A stretch of DNA of 64,000 nt, taken from the NCBI GenBank assembly GCA_963698775.1, contig CAVOSE010000008.1:9004-73003 (forward strand), in the 5' to 3' direction. This DNA is from Thiohalocapsa sp963698775 (GTDB lineage Bacteria > Pseudomonadota > Gammaproteobacteria > Chromatiales > Chromatiaceae). Made by a program: the position numbers and the translations under genes. The stretch's first letter is position 1; every line of letters begins with the position of its first letter. Below the pieces are notes generated by a model that did no database searches, was not told the DNA's origin, and worked only from the letters and a program-made list of their open reading frames with translations. Shown in pieces: positions 45,341 through 56,066 of this stretch.

Positions 45341-45832
45341 CTAGATCGCGCGAATCCTGTCAGTCACGTCCGGCGGGATCATGTCCAACATCAAATCGGC
45401 AAGTAACTGGAATTTGGGCAGCAGACGCGACTGCGACCACCAAGGGTCCTCCGCGACCGGCGTCAACGTGGCCAAGAACACCAGCAAGGCCACCAGCACG
45501 GCACCTCGACCGGCGCCGAAGACCATGCCTAGCAGCCGGTCGGTTCCGGTAAGACCCGTCTTTTCGACCAGCACGGACAGCAGGTAGGCGACGATGGCGC
45601 CTATGATGAGCACACCGATGACCAGCATCAGTACGGCGACGGCCATGCGGACCGACGGCGTCGCGATCCAGGGTGCGAGTTGCTCCGCCAGCGGGACGTA
45701 AAACATCCATGCGGCAACCGCCGCGACGATCCAAACCGCAAGCGCGATGACCTCGCGGATCAGCCCCCGCGCCAGTCCAATGATCGCCGATAGCGCGATA
45801 ATGCCGATGATGACGTAGTCGACCCAGATCAT
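45341..45832 (-). CDS. cvpA: CvpA family inner-membrane protein
   Basis: The 163-residue protein has four predicted membrane helices and the family start MIWVDYVIIGIIALSAIIGL with GLIREVIAL. It is linked to purF in most gammaproteobacteria. Its molecular role is poorly defined. Confidence 0.93.
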   Translation of the reverse strand: MIWVDYVIIGIIALSAIIGLARGLIREVIALAVWIVAAVAAWMFYVPLAEQLAPWIATPSVRMAVAVLMLVIGVLIIGAIVAYLLSVLVEKTGLTGTDRLLGMVFGAGRGAVLVALLVFLATLTPVAEDPWWSQSRLLPKFQLLADLMLDMIPPDVTDRIRAI

Positions 45833-45869
45833 ACGATTGCCTTTGTGTATCCTGTGAGACGGTCGTCCG

Positions 45870-46553
45870 TCATCGGTAACTCTGGACCAGCGGCTTGTTG
45901 CCGGTCTCGCGCTGCAATTTAGCCGCTACGCCGTCCGCACGCCCTCGGTTCGTCTCTGGACCGACGCGGACTCTGTAGTAGAGCTTTCCGTTCACCCGCG
46001 CCTGTTCGACGAAGGCCGGGTAGCCCTTGCCCCGCAACTCGTCTCGCAGATTCTCCGCGGACGCCGCGGAGCCCAGGCTGGCCACCTGAATCACCCAGGC
46101 TGCCGCCCCTTCCGGGACCGGCTTGGGGCCAATCGCGGCAGGAGGAGGACGCCGCGCGGGCGGGACGGCCCGAGCGTCAGCACTCGGTTGCGAGCTAGCT
46201 TCCGTCCGTGTCTGGGCTCGCGGTGTGGATCGCTCGGTCGCTTCGCGCGCGGGCTCAACCACCGGCTCTGGAACTGGCAGCCGCGGGGCCATCTCAGAAT
46301 CAGCCCCCTGCGAGAAGTCGCTGGTCGGAGGTTCCGGACGCGGCAGCGCCGGCGTCATGTCACCCGCGGTATCGCCGGTCGTGCCATCTTCAGTGCCGGC
46401 GGATCCAGCGTCGAACTCCGGCGCATCCGGGATCACGATCGGTTCACCAAGACCACCTTCTTCCTTGTCGTTCAGCAGCATCGGTACGAAGATCACGGCC
46501 AGCGCGACCACCACCGCGGCACCGACAAGGCGTCTTTTCGCCCCCTCGTCCAT
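45870..46553 (-). CDS. SPOR domain protein (DedD-like)
   Basis: The 227-residue protein has a short cytoplasmic head (MDEGAKRRLVGA), one membrane helix (VVVALAVIFVPMLL), a Pro/Glu/Ala-rich linker and a C-terminal SPOR domain (WVIQVASLGSAASAENLRDELRGKG... YYRVRVGPETNRGRADGVAAKL) that binds denuded septal peptidoglycan. ATG 46553 has GGAG six bases before. It occupies the dedD position between folC and cvpA. Confidence 0.9.
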   Translation of the reverse strand: MDEGAKRRLVGAAVVVALAVIFVPMLLNDKEEGGLGEPIVIPDAPEFDAGSAGTEDGTTGDTAGDMTPALPRPEPPTSDFSQGADSEMAPRLPVPEPVVEPAREATERSTPRAQTRTEASSQPSADARAVPPARRPPPAAIGPKPVPEGAAAWVIQVASLGSAASAENLRDELRGKGYPAFVEQARVNGKLYYRVRVGPETNRGRADGVAAKLQRETGNKPLVQSYR

Positions 46554-46600
46554 CAGCGACTCCAAAACCGTTTGTTGAGCAAGCCTGTCATGACGGGGGA

Positions 46601-47878
46601 TTATACAGAACCCACCGTCGGGTTGCGCAGGGCGACCTCGACCGTCATAAAGGATCCGAACACGAGAATGCAGTCGTTCGGTTCGGCGACGGCCGCGGCC
46701 CCGGCGATCGCCTGCTCGACATCGGCATAGTGCACCACCGGACGATCGGACGCGGCGGTTGCAACTGCGGCCTGTAGTTGATCGAGCGGCATGGCCCGCG
46801 CACTCGGCGCCGGCGCCAGGTGCCAGTGCTGCACCTGCGCCGCCAACGCCGCCACCACGGCAACGGCATCCTTGTCGGCAAGCAACGAAAACACCGCATG
46901 GCATCGCCCGGAACGGGGATAGGCCGCGAGATTCGCGGCCAAGGTCTGAGCGGCCTCGGCATTGTGGGCAACATCAAGTATCCAGGTGACCGCTCCCGGG
47001 AACACGGTGAAACGTCCGGGCAACTGCGTTCTGAGCAGTCCCTGTCGCACGGCAGCGGCAGACACCGGCAACGTGGTTTTGAGCAGGCTCGCCGCGCACA
47101 GCGCGGCGGAGGCGTTGTCGTACTGCACGGGGCCGCGCAGTGCCGGTGGCGGCAACGCACCCCAATGCGAGTCGGCGGACCCGTGCCAATGCCATTGCCC
47201 AGCCTCTATGCGGTTGCCGAACTCGCGGCCAAGTTGGTACACCTCCGCCCCCAACTCCACGGCCCGCTCCCGCAGGCGCGCCGGCGCGTCTCGCTGCCCA
47301 ATTACCGCCGGCCGGCCGGCACGAAAGATCCCAGCTTTCTCGTAGGCGATCTGGCTAAGATCATCGCCGAGCCACGCGGTATGATCCATGCCGACACTTG
47401 CGACCAGCGCAACGTCCGCATCGATGATGTTGACCGCATCCAGCCGGCCGCCGAGACCGACCTCCAGGATAATCACGTCCGGCTCGGCACGTAAGAACAG
47501 ATCCAGCGCCGCTAGGGTGCCAAACTCGAAATAGGTGAGTTGCACGTCCCCACGCACGGCATCGATGCGGGCAAAGCTGTCGCAAATTGCTGCATCATCG
47601 GCCTCACGCCCGTCGATGCGAATGCGCTCGTTGTAGCGCAGCAGATGCGGCGAGGTGTAGGCGCAGGCCCGATAGCCGGCGGCGCGATAGAGGCTGTCGA
47701 GGTAGGCGACGCAGGAGCCCTTGCCATTGGTACCACCGACGGTGATCACCGGACAGGGCAGACGCGCGGGGCCGAGACGTGACCAAACGCCACCGACACG
47801 CTCCAGCCGCAGGTCGATGCGATTCGGATGAAGTGTCTCCTGCCAGCGCAGCCAGTCGGACAGGGTTTGAAAGCGCAT
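46601..47878 (-). CDS. folC: Bifunctional folylpolyglutamate/dihydrofolate synthase
   Basis: A 425-residue Mur-ligase-like enzyme: ITVGGTNGKGSCVAYL, YTSPHLLRYNERIRI, TYFEFGTLAALDLF, ILEVGLGGRLDAVNII, SVGMDHTAWLG and LDVAHNAEAA. It adds glutamate to folates. ATG 47878 gives the typical MRFQTLSDWLRWQETLHP start. Confidence 0.95.
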   Translation of the reverse strand: MRFQTLSDWLRWQETLHPNRIDLRLERVGGVWSRLGPARLPCPVITVGGTNGKGSCVAYLDSLYRAAGYRACAYTSPHLLRYNERIRIDGREADDAAICDSFARIDAVRGDVQLTYFEFGTLAALDLFLRAEPDVIILEVGLGGRLDAVNIIDADVALVASVGMDHTAWLGDDLSQIAYEKAGIFRAGRPAVIGQRDAPARLRERAVELGAEVYQLGREFGNRIEAGQWHWHGSADSHWGALPPPALRGPVQYDNASAALCAASLLKTTLPVSAAAVRQGLLRTQLPGRFTVFPGAVTWILDVAHNAEAAQTLAANLAAYPRSGRCHAVFSLLADKDAVAVVAALAAQVQHWHLAPAPSARAMPLDQLQAAVATAASDRPVVHYADVEQAIAGAAAVAEPNDCILVFGSFMTVEVALRNPTVGSV

Positions 47879-48038
47879 TACGGCCGCGCGCGCCAAGGGC
47901 TGGGACCGGCAAATGGGCACCGGGTCAGTGATTTCATCTCGCGATGCCGTTGCCGCGGATGCGGCCGTCGAGCGCTCAAAAGCCGCCGCCTAACGCACCG
48001 CCGCGGAAGTTCCGAGACGGTTGGAGTGACCATCGGCG

Positions 48039-48105
48039 CTGTGGGAGCGACTTGCAGTCGCGACCATCCCCGTCGCGGCGGTCGCGATTGCAAATCGCTC
48101 CCACA
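48039..48105. repeat. REP-like inverted repeat (GTGGGAGCG family)
   Basis: GTGGGAGCGACTTGCAGTCG on one side faces CGATTGCAAATCGCTCCCAC on the other, making a long imperfect hairpin in the folC-accD gap. Same family as 1737-1893. Confidence 0.8.
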
Positions 48106-48140
48106 ACCGCGGCTGATCCCGGCATCTTCGCGGCGAACCA

Positions 48141-49001
<861 letters not shown>

Positions 49002-49021
49002 GGCGTCTCGGCCTGGTTGCA

Positions 49022-49837
49022 TCAGACCCTCCGCGCGCCGTCGATGGCGCTGCGCAGTTCGCCGATGAAGTCGCCGATGGTGTCGGGGATGCGACTCGGC
49101 GCATCGGCCAGGTCTTCGATCCGCTGCACGATGGCGCTGCCGACGATGACGGCATCGGCAACACCGGCGACACTGGCGGCACCGGCCGCATCCTTGATGC
49201 CGAAGCCGACGCCGACCGGCAGGTCGATGCGGGCGCGAATCTCGCCGAGCTTCGCCGCCACGGCATCGACATCCAGATTGCCGGCACCGGTGACCCCTTT
49301 GACCGACACATAGTAGACGAAGCCTGAGGCGACCGCGCCAATGCGCTCGATACGCTCCGCGTCCGAGGTCGGCGCCAGCAGGTAGACCAGGTCCAGCTCT
49401 CGTGCGCGCAGTGCGGTGACCAGGTCATGCCCCTCCTCCGGCGGCACATCGACCACCAACGCGCCGTCGACACCGGCGTCGGCGGCCGCGGCGGCGAAGG
49501 TCTCGGTGCCCATGATCTCGATCGGGTTCAGATAGCCCATCAGCACCACCGGCGTCTTGCCGTCTTCCTCGCGGAAGGCGCGCACGATGTCGAGCACGTC
49601 GCGCAGGCGCACACCGCGCGCCAACGCGCGCTCGGTAGCACGCTGAATCACCGGGCCGTCGGCGATGGGGTCGGAAAACGGCACGCCGAGCTCGATCAGG
49701 TCGGCGCCGGCGGCAACCATGCGGTGCATCAGCGGCACCGTCACGTCCGGCGACGGATCACCGGCGGTGACGAACGGGATCAGCGCCGTGCGCCCCTCCG
49801 CCCGCAACCGATCGAACATACCCCGGATGCGACTCAT
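49022..49837 (-). CDS. trpA: Tryptophan synthase alpha chain
   Basis: A 271-residue TIM barrel with the conserved ALIPFVTAGDPSPD, the catalytic Glu in IELGVPFSDPIADGPVIQ, GVDGALVVDVPPEE and YVSVKGVTGAG. It cleaves indole-glycerol phosphate. The start overlaps the trpB stop by four bases. Confidence 0.97.
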   Translation of the reverse strand: MSRIRGMFDRLRAEGRTALIPFVTAGDPSPDVTVPLMHRMVAAGADLIELGVPFSDPIADGPVIQRATERALARGVRLRDVLDIVRAFREEDGKTPVVLMGYLNPIEIMGTETFAAAAADAGVDGALVVDVPPEEGHDLVTALRARELDLVYLLAPTSDAERIERIGAVASGFVYYVSVKGVTGAGNLDVDAVAAKLGEIRARIDLPVGVGFGIKDAAGAASVAGVADAVIVGSAIVQRIEDLADAPSRIPDTIGDFIGELRSAIDGARRV

Positions 49838-51081
49838 AGCTTGATCCCGTCGAGTTGGGCCACGGTGTGCATGTCCTTGTCGCCGCGGCCGGAGAGGTTG
49901 ATGACGATGCTCTGGTCCTTGCGCATGGTCGGTGCCAGCTTGGCGGTGTAGGCCAGCGCATGGCTGGTCTCCAGCGCTGGGATGATGCCTTCGGTTTGGG
50001 TCAACGCATGAAACGCGGTCAGGGCCTCGCCATCGGTGATGGAGACGTAGTTGGCGCGGCCGGAATCCTTGAGCCAGGCATGTTCGGGACCGACGCCGGG
50101 GTAGTCGAGGCCCGCGGAGACCGAATGGGTCTCGATGATCTGACCGTTTTCGTCTTCCATCAGGTAGGTCCGGTTGCCGTGAAGCACGCCCGGCTTGCCG
50201 GCACACAGCGGCGCCGCATGACGGCCGGTGGCGAGACCGTCGCCGGCGGCCTCGACGCCGTACATTGCCACGCCGTGATCGTCGATAAACGGATGGAACA
50301 GACCGATGGCATTGGAGCCGCCGCCGACGCAGGCCACCAGGGCATCCGGCAGTTGACCGGTGCGCTCCAACATCTGCATGCGGGTCTCACGGCCGATCAC
50401 CGACTGGAAGTCGCGCACCATGGCCGGATAGGGATGCGGGCCGGCAACGGTGCCGATGATGTAAAAGGTATCGTCGATGTTGGTGACCCAGTCGCGCATC
50501 GCCTCGTTCAGCGCATCCTTCAGCGTGCGCGAGCCAGAGGTGACCGCGACCACGCGGGCGCCGAGCAGGCGCATGCGGTAGACGTTGGCCTCCTGCCGCG
50601 CCACGTCCACCTCGCCCATGTAGACCACGCACTCGAGCCCCATACGCGCGGCCACGGTGGCAGAGGCCACGCCGTGCTGCCCGGCGCCGGTCTCGGCGAT
50701 GATGCGGGTCTTGCCCATACGCCGCGCCAACAGGGCCTGACCGACGGTGTTATTGACCTTGTGCGCGCCGGTGTGGTTCAGGTCCTCGCGCTTCAGATAG
50801 ATCTGCGCGCCGCCCAGCTCGCGGCTCCAACGCTCGGCATGATAGAGCGCCGACGGTCGGCCGACGTAGTCGCGCAGATCGTTGTCGAGCTCGCGCACGA
50901 AATCCGGGTCGCTCATGTAGCGCTCGTAGGCCTCGCGCAACTCAATCAGCGGATGCATCAGCGTCTCGGGCACGAACATGCCGCCATAGGGGCCGAAGTG
51001 CCCGCGCTGATCGGGCCAGTGATAGGACTCCGCGCCGTCGATGGGAGCAGAAGTCAGGATTTCATCGGGTCTGGTCGCCAT
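49834..51081 (-). CDS. trpB: Tryptophan synthase beta chain
   Basis: The 415-residue PLP enzyme has GPYGGMFVPETLM, LKREDLNHTGAHKVNN (PLP lysine), ETGAGQHGVA, ACVGGGSNAIG and HSVSAGLDYPGVGPEH. It joins indole and serine. ATG 51081 overlaps the trpF 3' end by 20 bases; a GTG nine bases upstream is an alternative. Confidence 0.97.
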   Translation of the reverse strand: MATRPDEILTSAPIDGAESYHWPDQRGHFGPYGGMFVPETLMHPLIELREAYERYMSDPDFVRELDNDLRDYVGRPSALYHAERWSRELGGAQIYLKREDLNHTGAHKVNNTVGQALLARRMGKTRIIAETGAGQHGVASATVAARMGLECVVYMGEVDVARQEANVYRMRLLGARVVAVTSGSRTLKDALNEAMRDWVTNIDDTFYIIGTVAGPHPYPAMVRDFQSVIGRETRMQMLERTGQLPDALVACVGGGSNAIGLFHPFIDDHGVAMYGVEAAGDGLATGRHAAPLCAGKPGVLHGNRTYLMEDENGQIIETHSVSAGLDYPGVGPEHAWLKDSGRANYVSITDGEALTAFHALTQTEGIIPALETSHALAYTAKLAPTMRKDQSIVINLSGRGDKDMHTVAQLDGIKL

Positions 51082-51691
51082 TGCGTACACCTTGCATGAA
51101 TTCAGCGATTTTGTTGCGGTCCTTGATACCCTTCGACGCCTCGACGCCGCCGCTCACGTCGACCGCATGCGGTCGCACGCGGGTAACGGCGTCGGCTACG
51201 TTGTCGGCATCGAGCCCACCAGCGAGCACGATATGCGGCGCCAACTCTGGTGGCACCTGATCCCAGTCGAAACGCTTGCCGGTGCCGCCGGCAATTCGGG
51301 CATCGAAGGTGTCGAGCAGTAGTGATGCGGCACCCGCGTAGCGCCGGGCATGGGCCAGCGGATCGATACCGTCGCGCATCGCGACGGCCTTGATCCAGGG
51401 CCTCTCAAAGGCGGCGCAGTAGTCCGGCGACTCATCGCCGTGGAACTGCAGCGCCCCCAACGGGACTCGGCGCAACACCGCGCGGATGGCCTCCGGCTCG
51501 GCATCGACGAACAAACCCACCACGGTGACGAAGGCCGGTACCCGCGCCGATAGCGACGCGGCCAACTCCAGCGACACGGCCCGCGGACTCGGCGCATGAA
51601 ACACCAGTCCGATGGCATCCGCGCCAAGCTCCACCGCGGAGCGCACATCCTGCTCACGGGTCAGACCGCAAATCTTAACGCGTGTTCGCAT
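51062..51691 (-). CDS. trpF: Phosphoribosylanthranilate isomerase
   Basis: A 209-residue TIM barrel: VKICGLTREQDVRSAVELGADAIG, LQFHGDE, LLLDTFDA, GTGKRFDW, LAGGLDADNV and DVSGGVEASKGIKD. It is the third step of tryptophan synthesis and is coupled to trpB, as in other gammaproteobacteria. Confidence 0.97.
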   Translation of the reverse strand: MRTRVKICGLTREQDVRSAVELGADAIGLVFHAPSPRAVSLELAASLSARVPAFVTVVGLFVDAEPEAIRAVLRRVPLGALQFHGDESPDYCAAFERPWIKAVAMRDGIDPLAHARRYAGAASLLLDTFDARIAGGTGKRFDWDQVPPELAPHIVLAGGLDADNVADAVTRVRPHAVDVSGGVEASKGIKDRNKIAEFMQGVRNGDQTR

Positions 51692-51720
51692 GCTGAGTGA
51701 TCAAGAACCGAGGGGCGAAA

Positions 51721-52554
51721 TTAGAGCACAGACAGCGGGTCGGCGTCGTCCCCAAAAGGCAACCCGAAGCACTGCGGGTAATCAACCCGTGCGAGATAGA
51801 GTCCGTGGGGCGGCGCAGTGACCCCACCGCGCGCCCGGTCGCGCAGATCGAGCAGTTCGCGGCTCCAATCCACCGGCGCATCGCCGCGACCGATAGCCAT
51901 CAACACACCGGCCAAGTTCCGCACCATATGGTGCAAAAAGCCGTCCGCGCCAACACGCAGCTCGATCAAGTCGCCGCGCCGCTCCAAGTCGAGGTAGCGA
52001 ATGGTCCGCACCGGGCTCTTGGCCTGGCAAGCCAAGGCGCGAAAACTGGTGAAGTCGTGCTGCCCCACCAAGACCTCCGCGGCCTCGCGCATGGGCCCGA
52101 TTTCAAGTGTGCGATGGGTCCAGACAGCACGGTTGCGCCAAAGCGCGGAGCGCGTTGGTCGGCACAGGATCAGATAGCGATAGTGCCGCCCGGTCGCACT
52201 GAAGCGGGCATGAAAGGCCTCTGACACCGGCACCGCCCAGCGCACCGCAATATCGTCCGGCAGATTGGCATTGGTGCCGAGCAGCCAGGAGCGCTCACTG
52301 CGCTGAGCGACCGTGTCGAAGTGCACCACCTGCCCAAGGCCATGCACACCGCTATCGGTGCGCCCGGCGCAGTGCACCCGAATGGGATGATTGGCAACTA
52401 CGCCAATCGCCTTTTCGACGCATTCCTGCACCGTGCGGGCGTGATGCTGGTACTGCCAGCCGCTGTAGGCGCTGCCATCGTACTCGATCGCCATCGCGAT
52501 GCGCCGATGGTCAACGACCCCGGAGGATCTGCTCGGCTCGTCAGACACCATCAT
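51721..52554 (-). CDS. truA: tRNA pseudouridine(38-40) synthase
   Basis: A 277-residue TruA with IEYDGSAYSGWQ, AGRTDSGVHGLGQVVHFDT (catalytic Asp), YRYLIL and GFLHHMVRNLAGVLMAIG. It modifies the anticodon stem of several tRNAs. ATG 52554 (or 52551) directly follows a hexanucleotide tandem repeat that replaces any visible ribosome-binding site; the frame stays open through the repeat, where it would encode alternating Gly-Ile. Confidence 0.93.
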   Translation of the reverse strand: MMVSDEPSRSSGVVDHRRIAMAIEYDGSAYSGWQYQHHARTVQECVEKAIGVVANHPIRVHCAGRTDSGVHGLGQVVHFDTVAQRSERSWLLGTNANLPDDIAVRWAVPVSEAFHARFSATGRHYRYLILCRPTRSALWRNRAVWTHRTLEIGPMREAAEVLVGQHDFTSFRALACQAKSPVRTIRYLDLERRGDLIELRVGADGFLHHMVRNLAGVLMAIGRGDAPVDWSRELLDLRDRARGGVTAPPHGLYLARVDYPQCFGLPFGDDADPLSVL

Positions 52555-52555
52555 C

Positions 52556-52600
52556 CCGATACCGATACCGATACCGATACCGATACCGATACCGATACCG
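52556..52600. repeat. Hexanucleotide tandem repeat (CCGATA, 7.5 copies) at the truA start
   Basis: Seven and a half perfect copies of CCGATA (TATCGG on the coding strand) end one base before the truA start codon. Length changes of such a tract would alter the translation-initiation region. Confidence 0.92.
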
Positions 52601-52690
52601 AAACAGGGACAGAGACAGAACTGCACATTGGGAAGGCGGACACGAGCGAGGTGGTCACTGCTGAGAACGGCGGTCAGGTGCGAAGCCGCG

Positions 52691-55600
52691 TCAACCCAGC
52701 GTCGCGAGCAATGTCTTGGCCTCGCCCTGCTGTGCCTCGTCTCCCTCCCCCAGCACCTCCTTGAGAATCGCCCGCGCGGCGTCCGGGTCCTCCATCTCGA
52801 TGTATGCACGCGCCAGATCCATCTTTGTCGCGACCTCATCCCAAATCCCGGACTCGGATGGCACTTCAAGCCGCAGCCTATCGTCCGCCTCCGCTTCCGC
52901 GCGAACGCCGAGACCGTCGTCTTCCAACGAATGCGGGTCCGGCAGGGTGTCGTCCCGCTGCGTATCGACCTCATCCAAGCCCGCAAGCCTGTCTAACGCA
53001 CCCAAATCCAAATCTAGATTGTCGCTGAATTCGATCGGGGCGCCATCGTCCCTGGGCGCCGCGGACGATTCTGTTGCATCCGGAGGCAGTTCGAGCACCG
53101 GCGCGACGGGCGCCTCGGTGCGCGGCGCGCCCGTCGCGTCCCGTGTATCGGCACTCAGTTCGCCGAGCATGTCCAGGTCTCGCAGATCGAGCGCCAGCTC
53201 ATCTTCTTGGTCCAATGGTCGGTCAACGGGCACCTGGTCTGCCTCGTTTTCTAAGACACCGGCCCCGACGATTTCGCTGTCGCCGAAGTCCAGACTCCCG
53301 AGCGGATCGATGCCGTCGACATCAACCTCTAAAGTGATTTCTTGACCTTCCTCCTCGGAATCTGGCTCCGGCTTTGGCCCAAGGGCCTCAGAGGCTGCGG
53401 CGGTCCCCGCAGCAGCCGCAGCGCCAGCACCCGCCGGACGCTCGGCAACGCCTGAGGCAGCCTGCATACGGCTAAGCTCCTGCCGCATCGCGAACCATCG
53501 AGCGGGATCGCTGCCATCTTCACCGGCAGATTCCATTTGGTCCATCAGCGCCGCCAACGCTTCGCGGTTCTCGCCGCCAATGTACGCCTCGGCCAGTTTG
53601 TATCTCAATTCGGCTCGTTTCGGTGAATTCGCCAGCGCATCGAGCAAAATGCTCTCGGCCTCGCGATACCGCCCGTAGAGGATGTAGATATCCGCCTCAG
53701 CGACGAGGTCCGTCTCCTGTGTGACGGGGGTCGACGAAGACGGCACGCGCTCACCGTTTGAACCTGTTCCGAGGGGCCGCCGGGGTCGTCCATCCGCCGC
53801 TGGCTCGGCTTCAACCACTGGCAGGGCCGGGCCTACATCGAGTTCGGACTCCGTCACTGAATCGAGCTCAATGGACAAGGTCTCCCCGTCTTCGAACGCA
53901 TCCTCCAGCGAACGCACAAGCGCGTCGTCGGAATCAGCCTTGGGCTCAGCCTCGGCATTTGCATAGGGTTGGGCGGCGCTATCCGAAACTGCCGCAGTGG
54001 GCGCACCGGCGTATGGGGTTTCCGCCTCCTCCGGAGCCGAGTCCAGGTCCAGGTCGAGGGACAGGCTCTCGGGCTCGATATCGGCCAGGCTCCGACGACG
54101 CCGGTAGGCGAATAGGCCCAGGCCGCCAATCACGATGACGCCCAGCCCTGACGCCAACGCCCATGGCGAAACCAGGGCGGTCGCAGGGGATAGAAAGCCG
54201 AACAGACCGGAACTCGCCGATTGTGGATCGGCCGCGCTATCTGGGGAGTCCATGGCGCTGGTCTCGCCCGCGCTATCGTCCGGTCGCTTAGCTATCGCGT
54301 CCTGCTCCGAGTCGACCGCGAGCGCGGACGCAGTTTCCCGAGTCGTATCGGACTCCTCAGTGCTGGCGCCCAGCTCTCCGGCGACGCCGTCACCGGTGTC
54401 GAGCGCAGGCTTGGGCAACAGCTCCCGCCCGGATGCATCGGTCGCGGGCACCGGGGTCGACAACGACTCCGCGGCATCCGAACCCGCCTGGCCCAAGTCC
54501 AAGCCAGCGTCCTCGGCCCCGGATTGACCGGCAACCTGGAGTTGCGCCAGCTGATCGTTGCGGAGTTGGAGCAGTCGCTGGATGTCGCCGAGTTGGTCCT
54601 CGAGCTCACGGATGCGATCACGTAGCTCCGTCGTCTCTTGGCGATTACTCTCGGTGGTCTCCCGCACCAGCAGCAGATCGTCTTCGAAGCTACCGTTCTC
54701 TTCTCGCGGCGCGCCAGGGTCGGCACCGTTCGCATCGACGGTCGGATTATCGCCATCACCCGCTTCAGCCACGGCTATCCTGAGCGCGGCTTGCTCCGGA
54801 ACATCAGTGATCGGCGTCGACGTGACACTTCGGCCGGCCAGCGCACTCTGAAACTGTCGCTCGGCGCTATCGGCATCGAGGGCGAATAGCTCCGCGGCGG
54901 TTGGAATGGTCAGGTCTGCGCCAACAGCAAGCACATTGATGTTGCCGCCGACAAAGGCATCCTGATTATTGCGATAAAGCGCCATCGCCGTCTGAGCAAG
55001 AGTCGCGCCGGGTGGCGCCATTTGCCGGGCAATCTTCCACAAACCGCTGCCGCTGGTCACGGGTCCGTACCGCAGCGGGAAGGCGCCAGCCGACTGGCCC
55101 GCTGGGATTGGCGATCTCACAGCCGCAGGCGCTGAGCTGGCCGCCGGGGCGGTTTGCTGGCGAGGCTCTGGAGCCGGCGAAGCCCGCGATTGGGTCGGTG
55201 GTCGCGGCGGCCGAACCGGCTCCGTGCGCCGAACAGGCGCCGGTGGCGCGCGCCGTGTCGGCGACGTTACTCTGGGCGGTGTTACCGGCGGTGCGGACCC
55301 TGTCCCACTCCCCGGCAGGTCCATGAGTACGGTGTATTCCTTGACCAGCCGACCTTGGGGCCACAACACCTCGACGAGAACGTCCAGATAGGGTTCTCGA
55401 ATCGGCTCACGACTGGTGACCTGAACGACGGGGGCACCGTTGCGTCCGATCATCGGCGTGAAGATGAGCCGCGTCAGGAAGTGTGGGCGTTCAGCGCCGG
55501 CCTCATCGAAGTCTTCCCGGCTGGCCAGGCGCACCTTCACCGTGTCGAGTTCGTCGGTCTTTACATCGAACAGCTCGATCTCGGCGTAAAATGGCTGATT

Positions 55601-55801
55601 CAGCGCCGATTGGGTACGCATCCCGCCCATACCCAGCGCCGACACCTCACCATGGGCCAGCGCGAGACAACAGCCTACGACCAATGCCAGCGTCGGGTTG
55701 CGCAACGTCGTCAACGTGAGCAGCCGCGCCCCGCTACCACAGGCTGCGCCAAAAAGACGCCTTGGGCGCAGAGGCCGGGGAAGGTTCGACACAAACGACA
55801 T
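52691..55801 (-). CDS. fimV: FimV/HubP-family polar landmark protein
   Basis: A 1,036-residue protein with an export segment ending SALG, the FimV N-terminal domain (MRTQSALNQPFYAEIEL), a Pro-rich stretch, a LysM-like region (GSGLWKIARQMAPPGATLAQ), a coiled-coil (RDRIRELEDQLGDIQRLLQLR), one membrane helix (WALASGLGVIVIGGLGLFAY), then a long acidic cytoplasmic part with tetratricopeptide segments and the conserved FimV C terminus (KMDLARAYIEMEDPDAARAI). It organises the cell pole and type IV pili. The asd-fimV-truA order is typical. Confidence 0.93.
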   Translation of the reverse strand: MSFVSNLPRPLRPRRLFGAACGSGARLLTLTTLRNPTLALVVGCCLALAHGEVSALGMGGMRTQSALNQPFYAEIELFDVKTDELDTVKVRLASREDFDEAGAERPHFLTRLIFTPMIGRNGAPVVQVTSREPIREPYLDVLVEVLWPQGRLVKEYTVLMDLPGSGTGSAPPVTPPRVTSPTRRAPPAPVRRTEPVRPPRPPTQSRASPAPEPRQQTAPAASSAPAAVRSPIPAGQSAGAFPLRYGPVTSGSGLWKIARQMAPPGATLAQTAMALYRNNQDAFVGGNINVLAVGADLTIPTAAELFALDADSAERQFQSALAGRSVTSTPITDVPEQAALRIAVAEAGDGDNPTVDANGADPGAPREENGSFEDDLLLVRETTESNRQETTELRDRIRELEDQLGDIQRLLQLRNDQLAQLQVAGQSGAEDAGLDLGQAGSDAAESLSTPVPATDASGRELLPKPALDTGDGVAGELGASTEESDTTRETASALAVDSEQDAIAKRPDDSAGETSAMDSPDSAADPQSASSGLFGFLSPATALVSPWALASGLGVIVIGGLGLFAYRRRRSLADIEPESLSLDLDLDSAPEEAETPYAGAPTAAVSDSAAQPYANAEAEPKADSDDALVRSLEDAFEDGETLSIELDSVTESELDVGPALPVVEAEPAADGRPRRPLGTGSNGERVPSSSTPVTQETDLVAEADIYILYGRYREAESILLDALANSPKRAELRYKLAEAYIGGENREALAALMDQMESAGEDGSDPARWFAMRQELSRMQAASGVAERPAGAGAAAAAGTAAASEALGPKPEPDSEEEGQEITLEVDVDGIDPLGSLDFGDSEIVGAGVLENEADQVPVDRPLDQEDELALDLRDLDMLGELSADTRDATGAPRTEAPVAPVLELPPDATESSAAPRDDGAPIEFSDNLDLDLGALDRLAGLDEVDTQRDDTLPDPHSLEDDGLGVRAEAEADDRLRLEVPSESGIWDEVATKMDLARAYIEMEDPDAARAILKEVLGEGDEAQQGEAKTLLATLG

Positions 55802-56066
55802 GCGTGATCAACTACCCGTAAGACTGGGAATTGTGCAGCGTGATCCGCAAGACCTGTGTGAATTCGACCTGAGGTTCATGGTTTGACGACGCTCCGGGAG
55901 ACGCAGCGCTTGTTTAGCGGTGACACCGGGTCAGATGCCCTTGATGGGTCTTTCGCACGATCGATGAAGGGTCGAGCGCGACCTTGCTCCATCGACTTAT
56001 TGGCTCACGACTATAACGGAAACCTCAGACCAGCACCAAAGAGATCGTCGCCCCCACCGCCGCCAG

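Noticed and set aside
52601..52986. N-terminal extension of TruA through the hexanucleotide repeat (Gly-Ile run)
   Set aside because: No ribosome-binding site, overlaps fimV, and TruA homologues start near the ATG after the repeat.
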